Below, piece after piece: positions 32,323 to 41,049 of a DNA stretch of 64,000 nucleotides; position 1 is the first letter of the stretch, and the number at the start of each line of letters is the position of its first letter. The DNA is from Pandoraea terrae. Lineage in GTDB: Bacteria; Pseudomonadota; Gammaproteobacteria; Burkholderiales; Burkholderiaceae. The notes beneath the pieces are model-generated. The model saw only the letters and a list, made by a program, of their open reading frames with translations. It did no database searches and was not told the origin of the DNA. Location: the NCBI RefSeq assembly GCF_902459695.1, contig NZ_CABPRZ010000003.1, forward strand, positions 310,001 through 374,000, in the 5' to 3' direction. A program made the position numbers and the translations under genes.

Positions 32323-32976
32323 ATGTCGATTCGTATTGGCGAAGATGCGCCCGATTTCACTGCTGAGACCACCGAAGGGACAATCCGTTTTCACGAGTGG
32401 ATCGGCGATCAATGGGCGATCCTGTTCTCGCATCCGAAAGATTTCACGCCCGTTTGCACGACTGAACTCGGGTACCTGGCCAAGCTCAAACCGGAGTTCG
32501 ACAAGCGCAATACCAAGATCATCGGCCTTAGCGTAGATCCCGTCAGCGACCACCAGAAATGGGTAAAGGATATTGAAGAAACGCAGGGAAAGGCCGTCAA
32601 CTACCCGCTGATTGGCGATGACGACCTGAAGGTCGCGAAGCTTTATGACATGATCCACCCGAACGCAAGCGGCGGGCCGCGCACTGCAGTGGACAACGCG
32701 ACGGTGCGCTCGGTATTCCTTGTCGGGCCCGACAAGAAGGTCAAGGCGATGCTCGTGTATCCGATGAGCGCGGGCCGCAATTTCGACGAGGTGCTGCGCC
32801 TGCTCGATGCGCTGCAACTGAACGCGAAACACACGGTGGCTACGCCGGTGAACTGGAAGCCCGGCGAAGATGTCATCATTCCGACATCGGTTTCTGACGA
32901 TGCCGCGAAAGAGAAATATCCGCAAGGGTTCAAGACGTTGAAGCCGTACCTGCGGTACGTGCAACAGCCAAAGTAA
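32323..32976 (+). CDS. 1-Cys peroxiredoxin (Prx6 type)
   Basis: A 217-residue cytosolic peroxidase that reduces hydrogen peroxide and organic hydroperoxides. The peroxidatic C45 lies in FTPVCTTELG. The long C-terminal extension after residue 160 (TVATPVNWKPGEDVIIPTSV, then QGFKTLKPYLRYV) marks the Prx6 subfamily, and there is no resolving cysteine of the 2-Cys type. TGGAGG precedes the ATG. The next gene is a persulfide dioxygenase-rhodanese, 32 bases downstream, probably in the same transcript, linking peroxide and reactive-sulfur defence. Confidence 0.94.
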   Translation: MSIRIGEDAPDFTAETTEGTIRFHEWIGDQWAILFSHPKDFTPVCTTELGYLAKLKPEFDKRNTKIIGLSVDPVSDHQKWVKDIEETQGKAVNYPLIGDDDLKVAKLYDMIHPNASGGPRTAVDNATVRSVFLVGPDKKVKAMLVYPMSAGRNFDEVLRLLDALQLNAKHTVATPVNWKPGEDVIIPTSVSDDAAKEKYPQGFKTLKPYLRYVQQPK

Positions 32977-33008
32977 CGCAGCCCGCAGATGCGCGACGGA
33001 GCACGCGT

Positions 33009-34082
33009 GTGTTGATCTTCCGGCAATTATTCGACCAGCAGTCGTCCACCTACACGTATCTTCTCGCCGATAGTGCAACGGGGGATGCGGTGCTGGTCGA
33101 TCCGGTTTTCGAACAGGTGCGCCGGGATATGGCACTGATCGAAGAACTTCGATTGCGCTTGCTATATACCATCGATACCCACGTCCACGCCGATCACGTG
33201 ACCGGCGCGTGGCTGCTCAAGCGGCGCATGGGCAGCCAGATCGCGATATCGGCGGCAAGCGGTGCGCAAGGCGCGGACCGCTACCTGCAGCACGGCGACC
33301 GGTGTGTGTTTGGCTCGCGGCATCTTGAGGTTCGTGCGACACCGGGTCATACGAATGGGTGTATCACCCTCGTGCTCGACGATGAGCGCATGGCGTTGAC
33401 CGGTGATTGCCTGTTGATCCGTGGTACGGGCAGGACGGACTTCCAGCGGGGCGACGCGCACGCCATGTTCCAGGCGATTCACCTCCAGATTTTCACGCTG
33501 CCCGAAACGTGCCTGCTTTACCCGGCGCACGATTATCGTGGCCTGACCGTCACGAGTGTGGGCGAGGAGCGGCGTTTCAACCCGCGCCTCGGCGGTCAAC
33601 TCAGCGAGGGCGATTTCACCGGATACATGACGAACCTGCGCTTGCCGCATCCGCGGCAGATTGACGTGGCGGTGCCGGCGAACCTGAAATGCGGCGCCGC
33701 CACAGAAGATCCCGCGCAGCTTGCCGATCCCGGCTGGGCGCCCCTGACGTATACGTTCGCGGGCATCTGGGAAATCCATCCGCAGTGGCTCGAGGAAAAT
33801 TACCATTCGGTGCAGATCGTCGACGTGCGTGAGCCCGACGAATTCGAGGGGCCGTTGGGACGCATCCCCGAAGCCAGGCTGATCTCCCTGGGCGACCTGG
33901 CTGGCCGCGTTTCCGAGCTCGCGCAAGATCGCCCCATCGTGACAGTCTGCCGGGCCGGCGGACGTTCAGCCCAAGCCACGGTCATTTTGCGGCAGGCAGG
34001 CTTTGAGGCTGTCGCCAACCTCGCCGGTGGCATGCTCCGATGGCGTGCGGAAGGCCGTGTCGTGGAAAACGGTAGCTCCTAG
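33009..34082 (+). CDS. Persulfide dioxygenase - rhodanese fusion (ETHE1-like)
   Basis: A 357-residue fusion. Residues 1-about 230 are an ETHE1-type metallo-beta-lactamase fold with HVHADH (58-63), H114 in ATPGHTNG, D133 in TGDCLL and H174 in YPAHDY; these bind one iron and oxidise glutathione persulfide to sulfite. Residues about 255-355 are a rhodanese domain with the active cysteine C314 in CRAGGR. The same fusion (PRF) is characterised in Burkholderia phytofirmans. The start is GTG at 33009, with GGAG at 32998-33001. It follows the peroxiredoxin gene closely and is closed by a strong terminator. Confidence 0.93.
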   Translation: MLIFRQLFDQQSSTYTYLLADSATGDAVLVDPVFEQVRRDMALIEELRLRLLYTIDTHVHADHVTGAWLLKRRMGSQIAISAASGAQGADRYLQHGDRCVFGSRHLEVRATPGHTNGCITLVLDDERMALTGDCLLIRGTGRTDFQRGDAHAMFQAIHLQIFTLPETCLLYPAHDYRGLTVTSVGEERRFNPRLGGQLSEGDFTGYMTNLRLPHPRQIDVAVPANLKCGAATEDPAQLADPGWAPLTYTFAGIWEIHPQWLEENYHSVQIVDVREPDEFEGPLGRIPEARLISLGDLAGRVSELAQDRPIVTVCRAGGRSAQATVILRQAGFEAVANLAGGMLRWRAEGRVVENGSS

Positions 34083-34105
34083 TCCTCGGCTTGCCTTGAT
34101 CGAGT

Positions 34106-34149
34106 GCGCGGCACAACCGCTATTCCTTCGTTGTGCCGCGCTTTCTTTT
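34106..34149 (+). terminator. Rho-independent terminator after the persulfide dioxygenase gene
   Basis: A perfect 12-bp stem GCGCGGCACAAC/GTTGTGCCGCGC (34106-34117 and 34130-34141) with a 12-base loop, followed by TTTCTTTT. It also separates this gene from the convergent exopolysaccharide operon. Confidence 0.9.
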
Positions 34150-34175
34150 GGCGTAGGCCGCTACGCTCACGCGCA

Positions 34176-35687
34176 TCACTTGCGCGCAATCGGCGGCGTT
34201 TGTCCCTGCGGTCCCTGCTGTCCTTGCGGCGCCTGCGTCGTCTTCGTCCACCCGCCGCCTAGCGCCTTGTACAGCGAGACCTGGTTCGTCTCTCTGGCCA
34301 GCCGCAGGGTGACGAGCGCCTGCTGCGCAGTGAACAGCGACCGCTGCGCATCCTGCTCGGCGAAGTAGTCGTCGATCCCTGCGCGAAAGCGCATCTGCGA
34401 CAGGTGGTAGGTTTCCTGCGTGTGCTCGACCAGCTTTTCCTGCGCCTTGACCTGCCGGTCGAGCGTGCCGCGCGAGGCCAGTCCGTCCGCCACCTCGCGG
34501 AACGCGGTCTGGATCGTCTTTTCATAGTTGGCGATATTGATGTCCTTGCGCACGTTCGCCAGATCGAGATTGGCCCGGTTGCTGCCCGCGTTGAAGATCG
34601 GCAGCGAGATTTGCGGCGAAAATAGCCACGCGGCCGTGCCGGCGCTGAACAATCCCGCCAGCGTCGCGCTGGCCAGTCCGAGTTGCCCGGTGAGGCTGAT
34701 GGTCGGGAAAAATGCCGCCCGCGCAGCCCCGATGTTCGCGTTGGCCGCCTTGAGCTGATGCTCGGCCGCGATGATGTCCGGGCGATGCAACAGCAAGTCC
34801 GACGGCAAGCCGCCGGGCAAATCCGCCAGCATGCGCTGGCCGTCCGGCGCATTGGCCGCAATGGCCGAGGGCGGCACCGGCCCGCCGATCAGCAGCGCCA
34901 GCGCATTCTCGTCCTTCGCCACCTGCCGCGTATATTGCTCGACGGCCACTTGCGCAGTATCCACCTGCGTACTGGCGCGATTCAGGTCGAGCTGCGCGAG
35001 CGCCCCGGCGCGCATGCTGCGCTGGACCACCTCGACGCTCTGTTGCTGCCCGTTCAGCGTGTCCTGCGACAACTTCAGCAGCGCCTGGTCCGCCTGAAAT
35101 GTCAGGTACGCATTGGCCACCTCGGCGACCAGGCTGATCTGCGCGCTGCGGTGTGCCTCCTCCGTCGCCAGATACTGCTCCAGCGCGTCGTGCTTGAGGC
35201 TGCGCACGCGGCCGAAGAAGTCGAGCTCGAACGCATTGAAGCCGATACCGGCGTCGAACTGGCTGACGACGGACGCCTGGCCGGGCAGCCGCACGTCGGA
35301 CGGCAGATGCTGAGTTGTCTCGCCGGCTGTCGCATTGATCGCCGGGAACTGGGCCGCGCGCCGGATACGATAGGCGGCGCGAGCCGCATCGATTGACAGC
35401 GCCGTCATGCGCAAGTCGCGGTTGTTGGCCAGCGCCAGTTCGATCAACTGCTTGAGCCGGGCGTCGACGAAGAAATCCTGCCAGCCGATATCGGCTGCCG
35501 ACTGACCTGGCGCACCGCTGACGTTGGCGCCATTGCCCTTGCCGTTCGCGCCCGCTGGCGTCGTCTGGTAGGCCGGGCCGGTCGGAAATGCCGGTGGCAC
35601 GGGCGCGGCGGGCCGCTGATAGGCCGGCTCGAGTGAACAGGCGGCCAGCAGGCCGGCGAGGAGAAGCGGAAGACGGGTACGATCCAT
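34176..35687 (-). CDS. NodT-family outer-membrane factor lipoprotein
   Basis: A 503-residue TolC-like outer-membrane channel of the NodT/RND type. A lipoprotein signal ends at C17 in LLAGLLAACS, followed by a proline- and glycine-rich linker and two OEP repeats (for example ALANNRDLRMTALSIDAARA and ANIGAARAAFFPTISLTGQL). The ATG at 35687 gives a normal lipoprotein signal; an ATG seven codons earlier (35708) is also in frame and neither has a strong Shine-Dalgarno. Last gene of the HlyD-glycosidase-synthase operon. It probably provides the outer-membrane exit, in place of a BcsC-type porin. Confidence 0.9.
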   Translation of the reverse strand: MDRTRLPLLLAGLLAACSLEPAYQRPAAPVPPAFPTGPAYQTTPAGANGKGNGANVSGAPGQSAADIGWQDFFVDARLKQLIELALANNRDLRMTALSIDAARAAYRIRRAAQFPAINATAGETTQHLPSDVRLPGQASVVSQFDAGIGFNAFELDFFGRVRSLKHDALEQYLATEEAHRSAQISLVAEVANAYLTFQADQALLKLSQDTLNGQQQSVEVVQRSMRAGALAQLDLNRASTQVDTAQVAVEQYTRQVAKDENALALLIGGPVPPSAIAANAPDGQRMLADLPGGLPSDLLLHRPDIIAAEHQLKAANANIGAARAAFFPTISLTGQLGLASATLAGLFSAGTAAWLFSPQISLPIFNAGSNRANLDLANVRKDINIANYEKTIQTAFREVADGLASRGTLDRQVKAQEKLVEHTQETYHLSQMRFRAGIDDYFAEQDAQRSLFTAQQALVTLRLARETNQVSLYKALGGGWTKTTQAPQGQQGPQGQTPPIARK

Positions 35688-35737
35688 GGCAAAGTCCGTG
35701 GCAGTCATTGAGCAAGTTGGGCGGGGCGCCGGACGCG

Positions 35738-37699
35738 TTACCCGGAGAAAGCCCGCGTGAGCAGGCGCGACAGGGCCATGCGCGGGCGGGCCCGGCTTGC
35801 GACGTTGGCCGGCGGCGCGCAGAACAGCGCGCGGATGATCCGATGGCGCATGGCCATGTCGAGCTGCAATTCAAGGCCGATCAACTCGCCGTCACGGCGC
35901 GCGATGCGGCATGGCATCCAGCCGAGCGAGGCAATCCATACCTCGCCGTCATGGTGTGCGTCGACGACGTGCGCATGCCGGCTGAGTACGGCGACGCCGT
36001 TGCAGGAAAGATCGTGTGTCATGCCGCCGACCTCGCGCCCGCCGATGCGCACCTTCGCTTCCTCGCGAAACGGGAAGCGCTCTTCCCGGCGCGGGCGGGG
36101 CAGTTCCACGCAGATCAGCAGCGACGCCAGATACAGCACCAGCGAGAGCGCGGTCCACACGGTATTGAAGGCCAGTCCCGGCGCCGACATGTCGCTGGCG
36201 AACGTCCGTATCAGCCCGAGGGCGGACAGCACGATCAGGCTCATGTAGAACATTGCGAGCTTGCCGTGCACGACGAGCCTGGAGCGGTCGAGCCCCTTGT
36301 TGGTGACCTTGAACGGCCGGCCGAACGGTTTGAAGATCGCGCTGACAAGCGTCGCGGACACCGTCAGCGCCGAGGCAATCTGCGTCACCTCGGAGAACAC
36401 CGGCATGACACGCGCGCCAGTCACCCAGATGCTGTAGCCCCAGAACGCGACCAGCGCCGGCAACCCGTACGCGACGAAATGCAGCGGCTCGCTGTAGAGC
36501 GTCGGGATATCGAAATACCAGTACAGCAGCGGCGCGACCAGAAGCATCACCGTGAACGGCCGGCTGAGCCAAAGCAGCAGGCCGTGGATGTAATGCAGCC
36601 TTTGGGTGAAGGAGTAGCCGCGCCCGCGCAATGGACCGTCGGCCGTCAAAGCCACCTGGATCGTGCCAAGGCCCCAGCGGCTGCGCTGGCTGATGAACTC
36701 CGGCAAGCCCTCGGCGGACAGGCCCACGCTCAGGCGTTCGTTGAGCCAGCGCGTGATGTAGCCGCGCGGCATCAGGCGGTAGCTCAGGTGAATATCTTCG
36801 GTGACCGTGCCGGTCGGGAAGCCGCCGATCTCATTGACGGCGTCGCGCCGCACCACGAACGACGTGCCGATGCAGAACGCCGTGCCCCAGGCGTCCTTGG
36901 CCGGCTGCACCACATCGAAGAACGCGCGCTGGTCGTCGACCCAGCACTCGGTCGAGCGCAGGTTGTACTGAATCGGGTCGGCATTGTAGTAGAACTGCGG
37001 GGTCTGCACGACGCCGACTTTCGGATCGTCGAAGAACCCCATGATGCGCATCAGAATATTGCGCCGCGGTGCGAAGTCGGCATCGAGGACCATGATGAAC
37101 GGGGCGTTGCTCAGGCGCGCCGTATGCTGCAGACCGTTGTTGAGGTTGCCCGCCTTGGCGTGCGTGTTGTTTTCCCGGGTCACGTAGCCGGCGCCGACCT
37201 GCTCGCAAAATTCCTTGAGCCAGACACGGCGGGTGTCGTCGAGGACCCAGACGTGGAAGTTCGGATAGTCGATGGCCAGTGCCGAGACGATCGTCTTTTC
37301 GAGAATGTCGAGGCCTTCGTTATAGGTCGCAATGAAGATGTCGACGGCCGGCAAGTCGTCGCGGCGCCGCAGCCTGGCTTCGGCGCGGTCGGCCGTCGCC
37401 GTGTAGTCGGTCGAGCGCGTCAGCACGACGATCGACAGCAGCGTGTACGTGATCGCCACGGTCTCGAAGGCGAAGAAGACATAGGCCCAGAGGCTCGCGG
37501 CGCCGAACTCGAATGCCGGCAGCGTCCAGTTGACACGCCAGCCGAGGTAGATCACCAGGATCGCCGCGGTGACGCCGCCAAACAGCATGCGGTCGAGCGC
37601 GCGCTTCCGGTCACCGAGCATGCCGAGCAACAGGACGATGGACAAGGTGGCGAGATTGATCGCAATGAGCGTCTGGTCATCGAAATACAGTGTGTACAT
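35738..37699 (-). CDS. BcsA-like processive glycosyltransferase with C-terminal PilZ domain
   Basis: A 653-residue inner-membrane family-2 glycosyltransferase. Two helices precede the catalytic domain, which has DIFIATYNEG, VLDDT, DADFAPRR (DxD), TEDIHLSYR and the QRSRW product-binding motif. About four helices follow. The C terminus (about 550-640) is a PilZ domain with RREER (RxxxR) and DLSCNGVAV (DxSxxG), so cyclic di-GMP should activate it. It is shorter than BcsA (about 850) and no bcsB or bcsC is nearby. GAGGGAATG precedes the ATG; the gap to the upstream gene is three bases. The polymer could be a glucan but is not determined by the sequence. Confidence 0.9.
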   Translation of the reverse strand: MYTLYFDDQTLIAINLATLSIVLLLGMLGDRKRALDRMLFGGVTAAILVIYLGWRVNWTLPAFEFGAASLWAYVFFAFETVAITYTLLSIVVLTRSTDYTATADRAEARLRRRDDLPAVDIFIATYNEGLDILEKTIVSALAIDYPNFHVWVLDDTRRVWLKEFCEQVGAGYVTRENNTHAKAGNLNNGLQHTARLSNAPFIMVLDADFAPRRNILMRIMGFFDDPKVGVVQTPQFYYNADPIQYNLRSTECWVDDQRAFFDVVQPAKDAWGTAFCIGTSFVVRRDAVNEIGGFPTGTVTEDIHLSYRLMPRGYITRWLNERLSVGLSAEGLPEFISQRSRWGLGTIQVALTADGPLRGRGYSFTQRLHYIHGLLLWLSRPFTVMLLVAPLLYWYFDIPTLYSEPLHFVAYGLPALVAFWGYSIWVTGARVMPVFSEVTQIASALTVSATLVSAIFKPFGRPFKVTNKGLDRSRLVVHGKLAMFYMSLIVLSALGLIRTFASDMSAPGLAFNTVWTALSLVLYLASLLICVELPRPRREERFPFREEAKVRIGGREVGGMTHDLSCNGVAVLSRHAHVVDAHHDGEVWIASLGWMPCRIARRDGELIGLELQLDMAMRHRIIRALFCAPPANVASRARPRMALSRLLTRAFSG

Positions 37700-37702
37700 G
37701 GG

Positions 37703-39031
37703 TCATTCCCTCGATGGCGCGGCCTCGCGAGGCGCCGCTGTGCGGTTGGGCTGAAACGGATTCCAGTTGGCCGCGGCGAGCACTGCCCAGGCCGTCGCAC
37801 CGAGGTGCGGCAAGTGGAAGTAGAAGAAGTCGGGTGTCTTTGACTTCGGGCCGATGGAAAGCCCGGTGCGGATGCGCGGCTCCGGCGTTGCGTACAGCAG
37901 CCCCGACGGCGCCCGTTGGCTTTGCAGCAGTGGCCATAGCGGGTTCGCGTCGTCGGCATGGCCGGTCGCCTGCAACACGAAGGCCGCCTGCGCGGTGCCC
38001 TCGGTCCACACGCCGTCGGGATTCGCATTGAAGCCGTAACCGCCGCCCGTGCGGTGCCGCGTGTTCGCCCAGTCGATCGCCGCGCGCCATTGCTGCGGTG
38101 GATGGTCCACGGCAATGAGCGGCCATAGCACGGCATCGATGGCCGACGGCCCGCTGTTCGGCGTGTGTCCGTCTTCGCCGGTGCCGATGATGAAACGGCC
38201 TTCGCCCGGCTGCCACATGGCCGTCACGAATGTCCGCGCGCGCGCCGCGGGCTCGCGCCAGCGGGCGTCGCCGGTTGCCCGCGCGAGCCATTGAAACGCG
38301 GCATAGGTGTCGACGTTGTGCTCGGTCGACTTCCATGTCTGGCGAATCGGATTGGGCTCCTCACCGAAGAAGCCGCCGATGTATCCCGCCGGCGGCGTGG
38401 CATCGTAGACGTTGCCCGCCACCCAGCCCATCGCCTTGGCGGCGGTGTCCAGATAGCGGCGCTCGCCCGTGGCGTCGTAGACCGTCAACAGCATGAGTGC
38501 GGCCCACGCGACGTTGCCGGTCGCGGTGCCGGTCTGGTATTCGTCCTCGAACCAGCGTTGGCTCGGCGCGTCCCACCAACCCGGCAACGCAAGCGGGCCG
38601 GGGCCCACGACGCCGCCGCGATAAGCGTTGCGCAGGCGGCCGTCATGATAGTGCCGATCGCGGTCAACCGCGGCGACGGCGGCATCAGCAATGCGGCGCG
38701 CGTCATCCACGCGATGGCAGGCGACCAGCGCAATGCCGGCGAGCGCGTTGTCATAGAGGAACGCCGCGTTGCGCAATGCCGGCGGCAACTCGCCCTGAGA
38801 CGACGCATAGCTTGTCAGCCACAGCGGTCCCTTGCCGGGGACGGCGGCGACCTGTCCCGCGAGCGCAGCACAGCCGCCGTTCAGGACATCCTGCTGTTGG
38901 GGCGACGTCGCGGCGCCCACGGCACTGCTCACGCAAACCATGAGGCAGGCGAATGTCCGGCGGGCGAGCCTGCGGCAGGTGCCGGACGCCGGGGCGCGGC
39001 GCAACGCGTCATCGCGAGGTCGGCAAAGCAT
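37703..39031 (-). CDS. Secreted six-hairpin glycosidase-like protein of the exopolysaccharide operon
   Basis: A 442-residue protein with a basic N terminus and a Sec signal (RRTFACLMVCVSSAVGAA, cleavage near residue 43). The mature part has the repeating helix pattern of an (alpha/alpha)6 barrel: VAWAALMLLTVYDATGERRY, NVDTYAAFQWLARATGDARW and DGVWTEGTAQAAFVLQATG. It could trim or edit the polymer in the periplasm, as BcsZ does for cellulose, but no catalytic pair is assigned. The start at 39031 overlaps the hlyD stop by one base (TGATG), so it is translationally coupled. The longer open frame to 39097 is rejected for this reason. Confidence 0.75.
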   Translation of the reverse strand: MLCRPRDDALRRAPASGTCRRLARRTFACLMVCVSSAVGAATSPQQQDVLNGGCAALAGQVAAVPGKGPLWLTSYASSQGELPPALRNAAFLYDNALAGIALVACHRVDDARRIADAAVAAVDRDRHYHDGRLRNAYRGGVVGPGPLALPGWWDAPSQRWFEDEYQTGTATGNVAWAALMLLTVYDATGERRYLDTAAKAMGWVAGNVYDATPPAGYIGGFFGEEPNPIRQTWKSTEHNVDTYAAFQWLARATGDARWREPAARARTFVTAMWQPGEGRFIIGTGEDGHTPNSGPSAIDAVLWPLIAVDHPPQQWRAAIDWANTRHRTGGGYGFNANPDGVWTEGTAQAAFVLQATGHADDANPLWPLLQSQRAPSGLLYATPEPRIRTGLSIGPKSKTPDFFYFHLPHLGATAWAVLAAANWNPFQPNRTAAPREAAPSRE

Positions 39032-40416
39032 CACAACACCGTGCGCAGTCGGTTCCACCACGGCTTGTCGATCGTGACCGTGGGCAGACGGTTCCACCAG
39101 GTCTTGTCGATCGAGATCTTGGCCCAGTGTCCCATCGCGCAGCTGCTCTGCGGCGCCGTATTCGCGCGGCTGGCGGCGTTCGGCACATCGACGAGCGGCT
39201 TGTCGAGGCGCGCAATCAGGTAGATCTCATTTTTTTCGATTGGCGGGAACGGCACGAGATAGCGGGCCTGGTCGCCGTCAGTCGCGCGCGGCAGGACTTC
39301 GGCGACCGACGCGCCGAGCGTCTGGCTCACGCCATCGACCTGCACCTTGAGCTTCGATCCGGGCAGCAGGACATCGCTGAGACTGCGCGGGAACACCGCG
39401 ACGACGTCGGCCTTGGCGCAGTCGGTGGCGCGTATCAGCGTCGAACCGGCGGTCACGCGAGTGCCGGGCGGTGCAACGACATCCTGCACGGTACCGGGGC
39501 CATACGCCTTGATCTCGAGATTCGACATGCGGTCCATGCGCGATTGTTCGTTCGCGAGCATGTCGTCGATCTCCTTGCCGGACGACGCCAACTGTTCCAT
39601 CTGGGACCGCAATTGCGTGATGTCACTGGCGATATCGTCGCGCCGCTGTGACATCGAGGCGACGGAGGTGTCGCCGCTCGACGTGAACACCTTGCGTTGC
39701 GAGGCCCGGCTTTCACTCATCGCGCTCTCGAGCTCCGCACTGGCGGCTTCCTTCGCATTACGCAGCATCGACAGTTGATAGCGGGACGCGTTGGTAAAGG
39801 CCTCACTCACGGCCCCCGCCCACTGCAGCGCCTGATTACGGTTGACGAGATCTTCCTGCTGCTCGACTTGTGTCTTGGCCGTGGCCACGCGCGCCTGCAG
39901 GGCGCGAACGTTGTCGGCGTGAGAGCGTTGCGCGGCGGCCTGGTATTCGGTTAGTTGCTTGCCGGTCATCGCCAGCCGGGCCTGGTCGCCGTCGATCTGC
40001 GACTTGACCAGATCGTAGCGTTGCTGGTTCTCGATCTTCTTGCTGGTCAACTCGGAGAGCACCGACCTGTCGATGTTCGGGTTCTGCACCTGCATCAGCG
40101 AATCGCCGGCCTTGAACGGTGCGCCGACCTGCACGTGTTGCGTGGTGACGATGCCGTCGACCGGCGTGGTGACGAGGCTCACCGGACCATCGACAACGGC
40201 GCGCTCGGATGAATGGGTGAACACGGGCGGCAGCAGCATCGTGAGCAACACCCACGCGATGAGCAATGCGATACCGTAGCCGGCAAGCCGGGGCATCGTT
40301 TGCCAGCGCCAGAAGCGGGGGCCTTCGCGCGCCGGCGGAGGCCGTGACGGCAAAGCGTCCTTCGGTGTCGGTAAGCCCGTGGGTTCGAGCTTGCGTAGTT
40401 CCCTGGTGTCGTTCAT
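39031..40416 (-). CDS. HlyD-family membrane-fusion/adaptor protein
   Basis: A 461-residue periplasmic adaptor. There is one transmembrane helix at about residues 43-62 (LAGYGIALLIAWVLLTMLLP). Lipoyl-like half motifs follow (VDGIVTTQHVQVGAPFKAGD, then YGPGTVQDVVAPPGTRVTAG) on either side of a long coiled-coil hairpin (about 110-285), and a beta-barrel domain closes it. Position and type resemble Alg44/HlyD adaptors of secretion systems. The last 26 residues are two copies of a 13-residue repeat, IDKxWWNRLxTVx. First gene of the operon; GAGGGG precedes the ATG at 40416. It probably links the synthase to the NodT channel. Confidence 0.88.
   Translation of the reverse strand: MNDTRELRKLEPTGLPTPKDALPSRPPPAREGPRFWRWQTMPRLAGYGIALLIAWVLLTMLLPPVFTHSSERAVVDGPVSLVTTPVDGIVTTQHVQVGAPFKAGDSLMQVQNPNIDRSVLSELTSKKIENQQRYDLVKSQIDGDQARLAMTGKQLTEYQAAAQRSHADNVRALQARVATAKTQVEQQEDLVNRNQALQWAGAVSEAFTNASRYQLSMLRNAKEAASAELESAMSESRASQRKVFTSSGDTSVASMSQRRDDIASDITQLRSQMEQLASSGKEIDDMLANEQSRMDRMSNLEIKAYGPGTVQDVVAPPGTRVTAGSTLIRATDCAKADVVAVFPRSLSDVLLPGSKLKVQVDGVSQTLGASVAEVLPRATDGDQARYLVPFPPIEKNEIYLIARLDKPLVDVPNAASRANTAPQSSCAMGHWAKISIDKTWWNRLPTVTIDKPWWNRLRTVL
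39041..39112 (-). repeat. 39-bp tandem duplication at the 3' end of the hlyD-like gene
   Basis: Two copies of a 33-base core (39041-39073 and 39080-39112), period 39 bases, with only a few mismatches. It encodes the tandem peptide IDKTWWNRLPTVT / IDKPWWNRLRTVL at the extreme C terminus. Confidence 0.85.
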
Positions 40417-41049
40417 ATGCCCCTCATTTCAATCCAATCCATACCGTTATCGCCCTGCGATCAACAAAACGGCATCCTGCGTGACCGGATGTTGACTGCG
40501 CGTAACAGAGCGCCTTCGACGAAGGCTTGTTGGAGAGATGCGGAAATCGCAAGAGGCGACTCGCGCATCTGCTGCACGAACGGCAAGTGCCGGCGAGGCC
40601 TTGCCAATGGACATGACCGACGAAAGTCGTCGATGCATCATGGGTGGTCGAAAGACCGTAGATGGATGCCAACCGTCGCTTCGCGTCCAGCGAACTTCAC
40701 AGCTAGCGATTCAAGACTAACGAAGATGACCAGGACGGTCTGTAAGAAGATGTAAATGTGATATGTAGTGCTAAATATTGTTTTGAAATAACGTGAGGCT
40801 ATTTGTATTTTTAAGTGATTTCGCCCCCGCAATGCAGGGTCCATGCATCGTCATGGTGCGCTCGCCCGGGTTTCGGGGGCGTTTCACACGATGTTCATGG
40901 ATCGATTTCGGAGACCGATTGACGTGACCTATTGCCGGATCACGGTTCATCGGTACAAACCCGTGATATCAACGGCCACGTCCTTACGATTCGTTACAAA
41001 GCGTTGCGTGAGAAACAATACGGTGTGCAATGCGCCGGACAGGCGGACG
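40417..41049. other. Long intergenic region with an AT-rich segment
   Basis: About 630 bases between the exopolysaccharide operon (leftward) and the stop of the next leftward gene. No coding sequence is convincing. Bases about 40700-40830 are clearly AT-rich compared with the surroundings and may hold the operon promoter, a regulator-binding region or an H-NS-like target. A GC-rich stretch around 40865-40895 may be the tail of a transcript; no rho-independent terminator is evident. Confidence 0.4.

Noticed and set aside
35588-37843. A 751-codon open frame on the plus strand
   Set aside because: It lies antisense to the BcsA-like gene, which has all catalytic motifs. The predicted product is low-complexity, rich in Arg, His, Asp and Ala, as expected for a shadow frame in GC-rich DNA.
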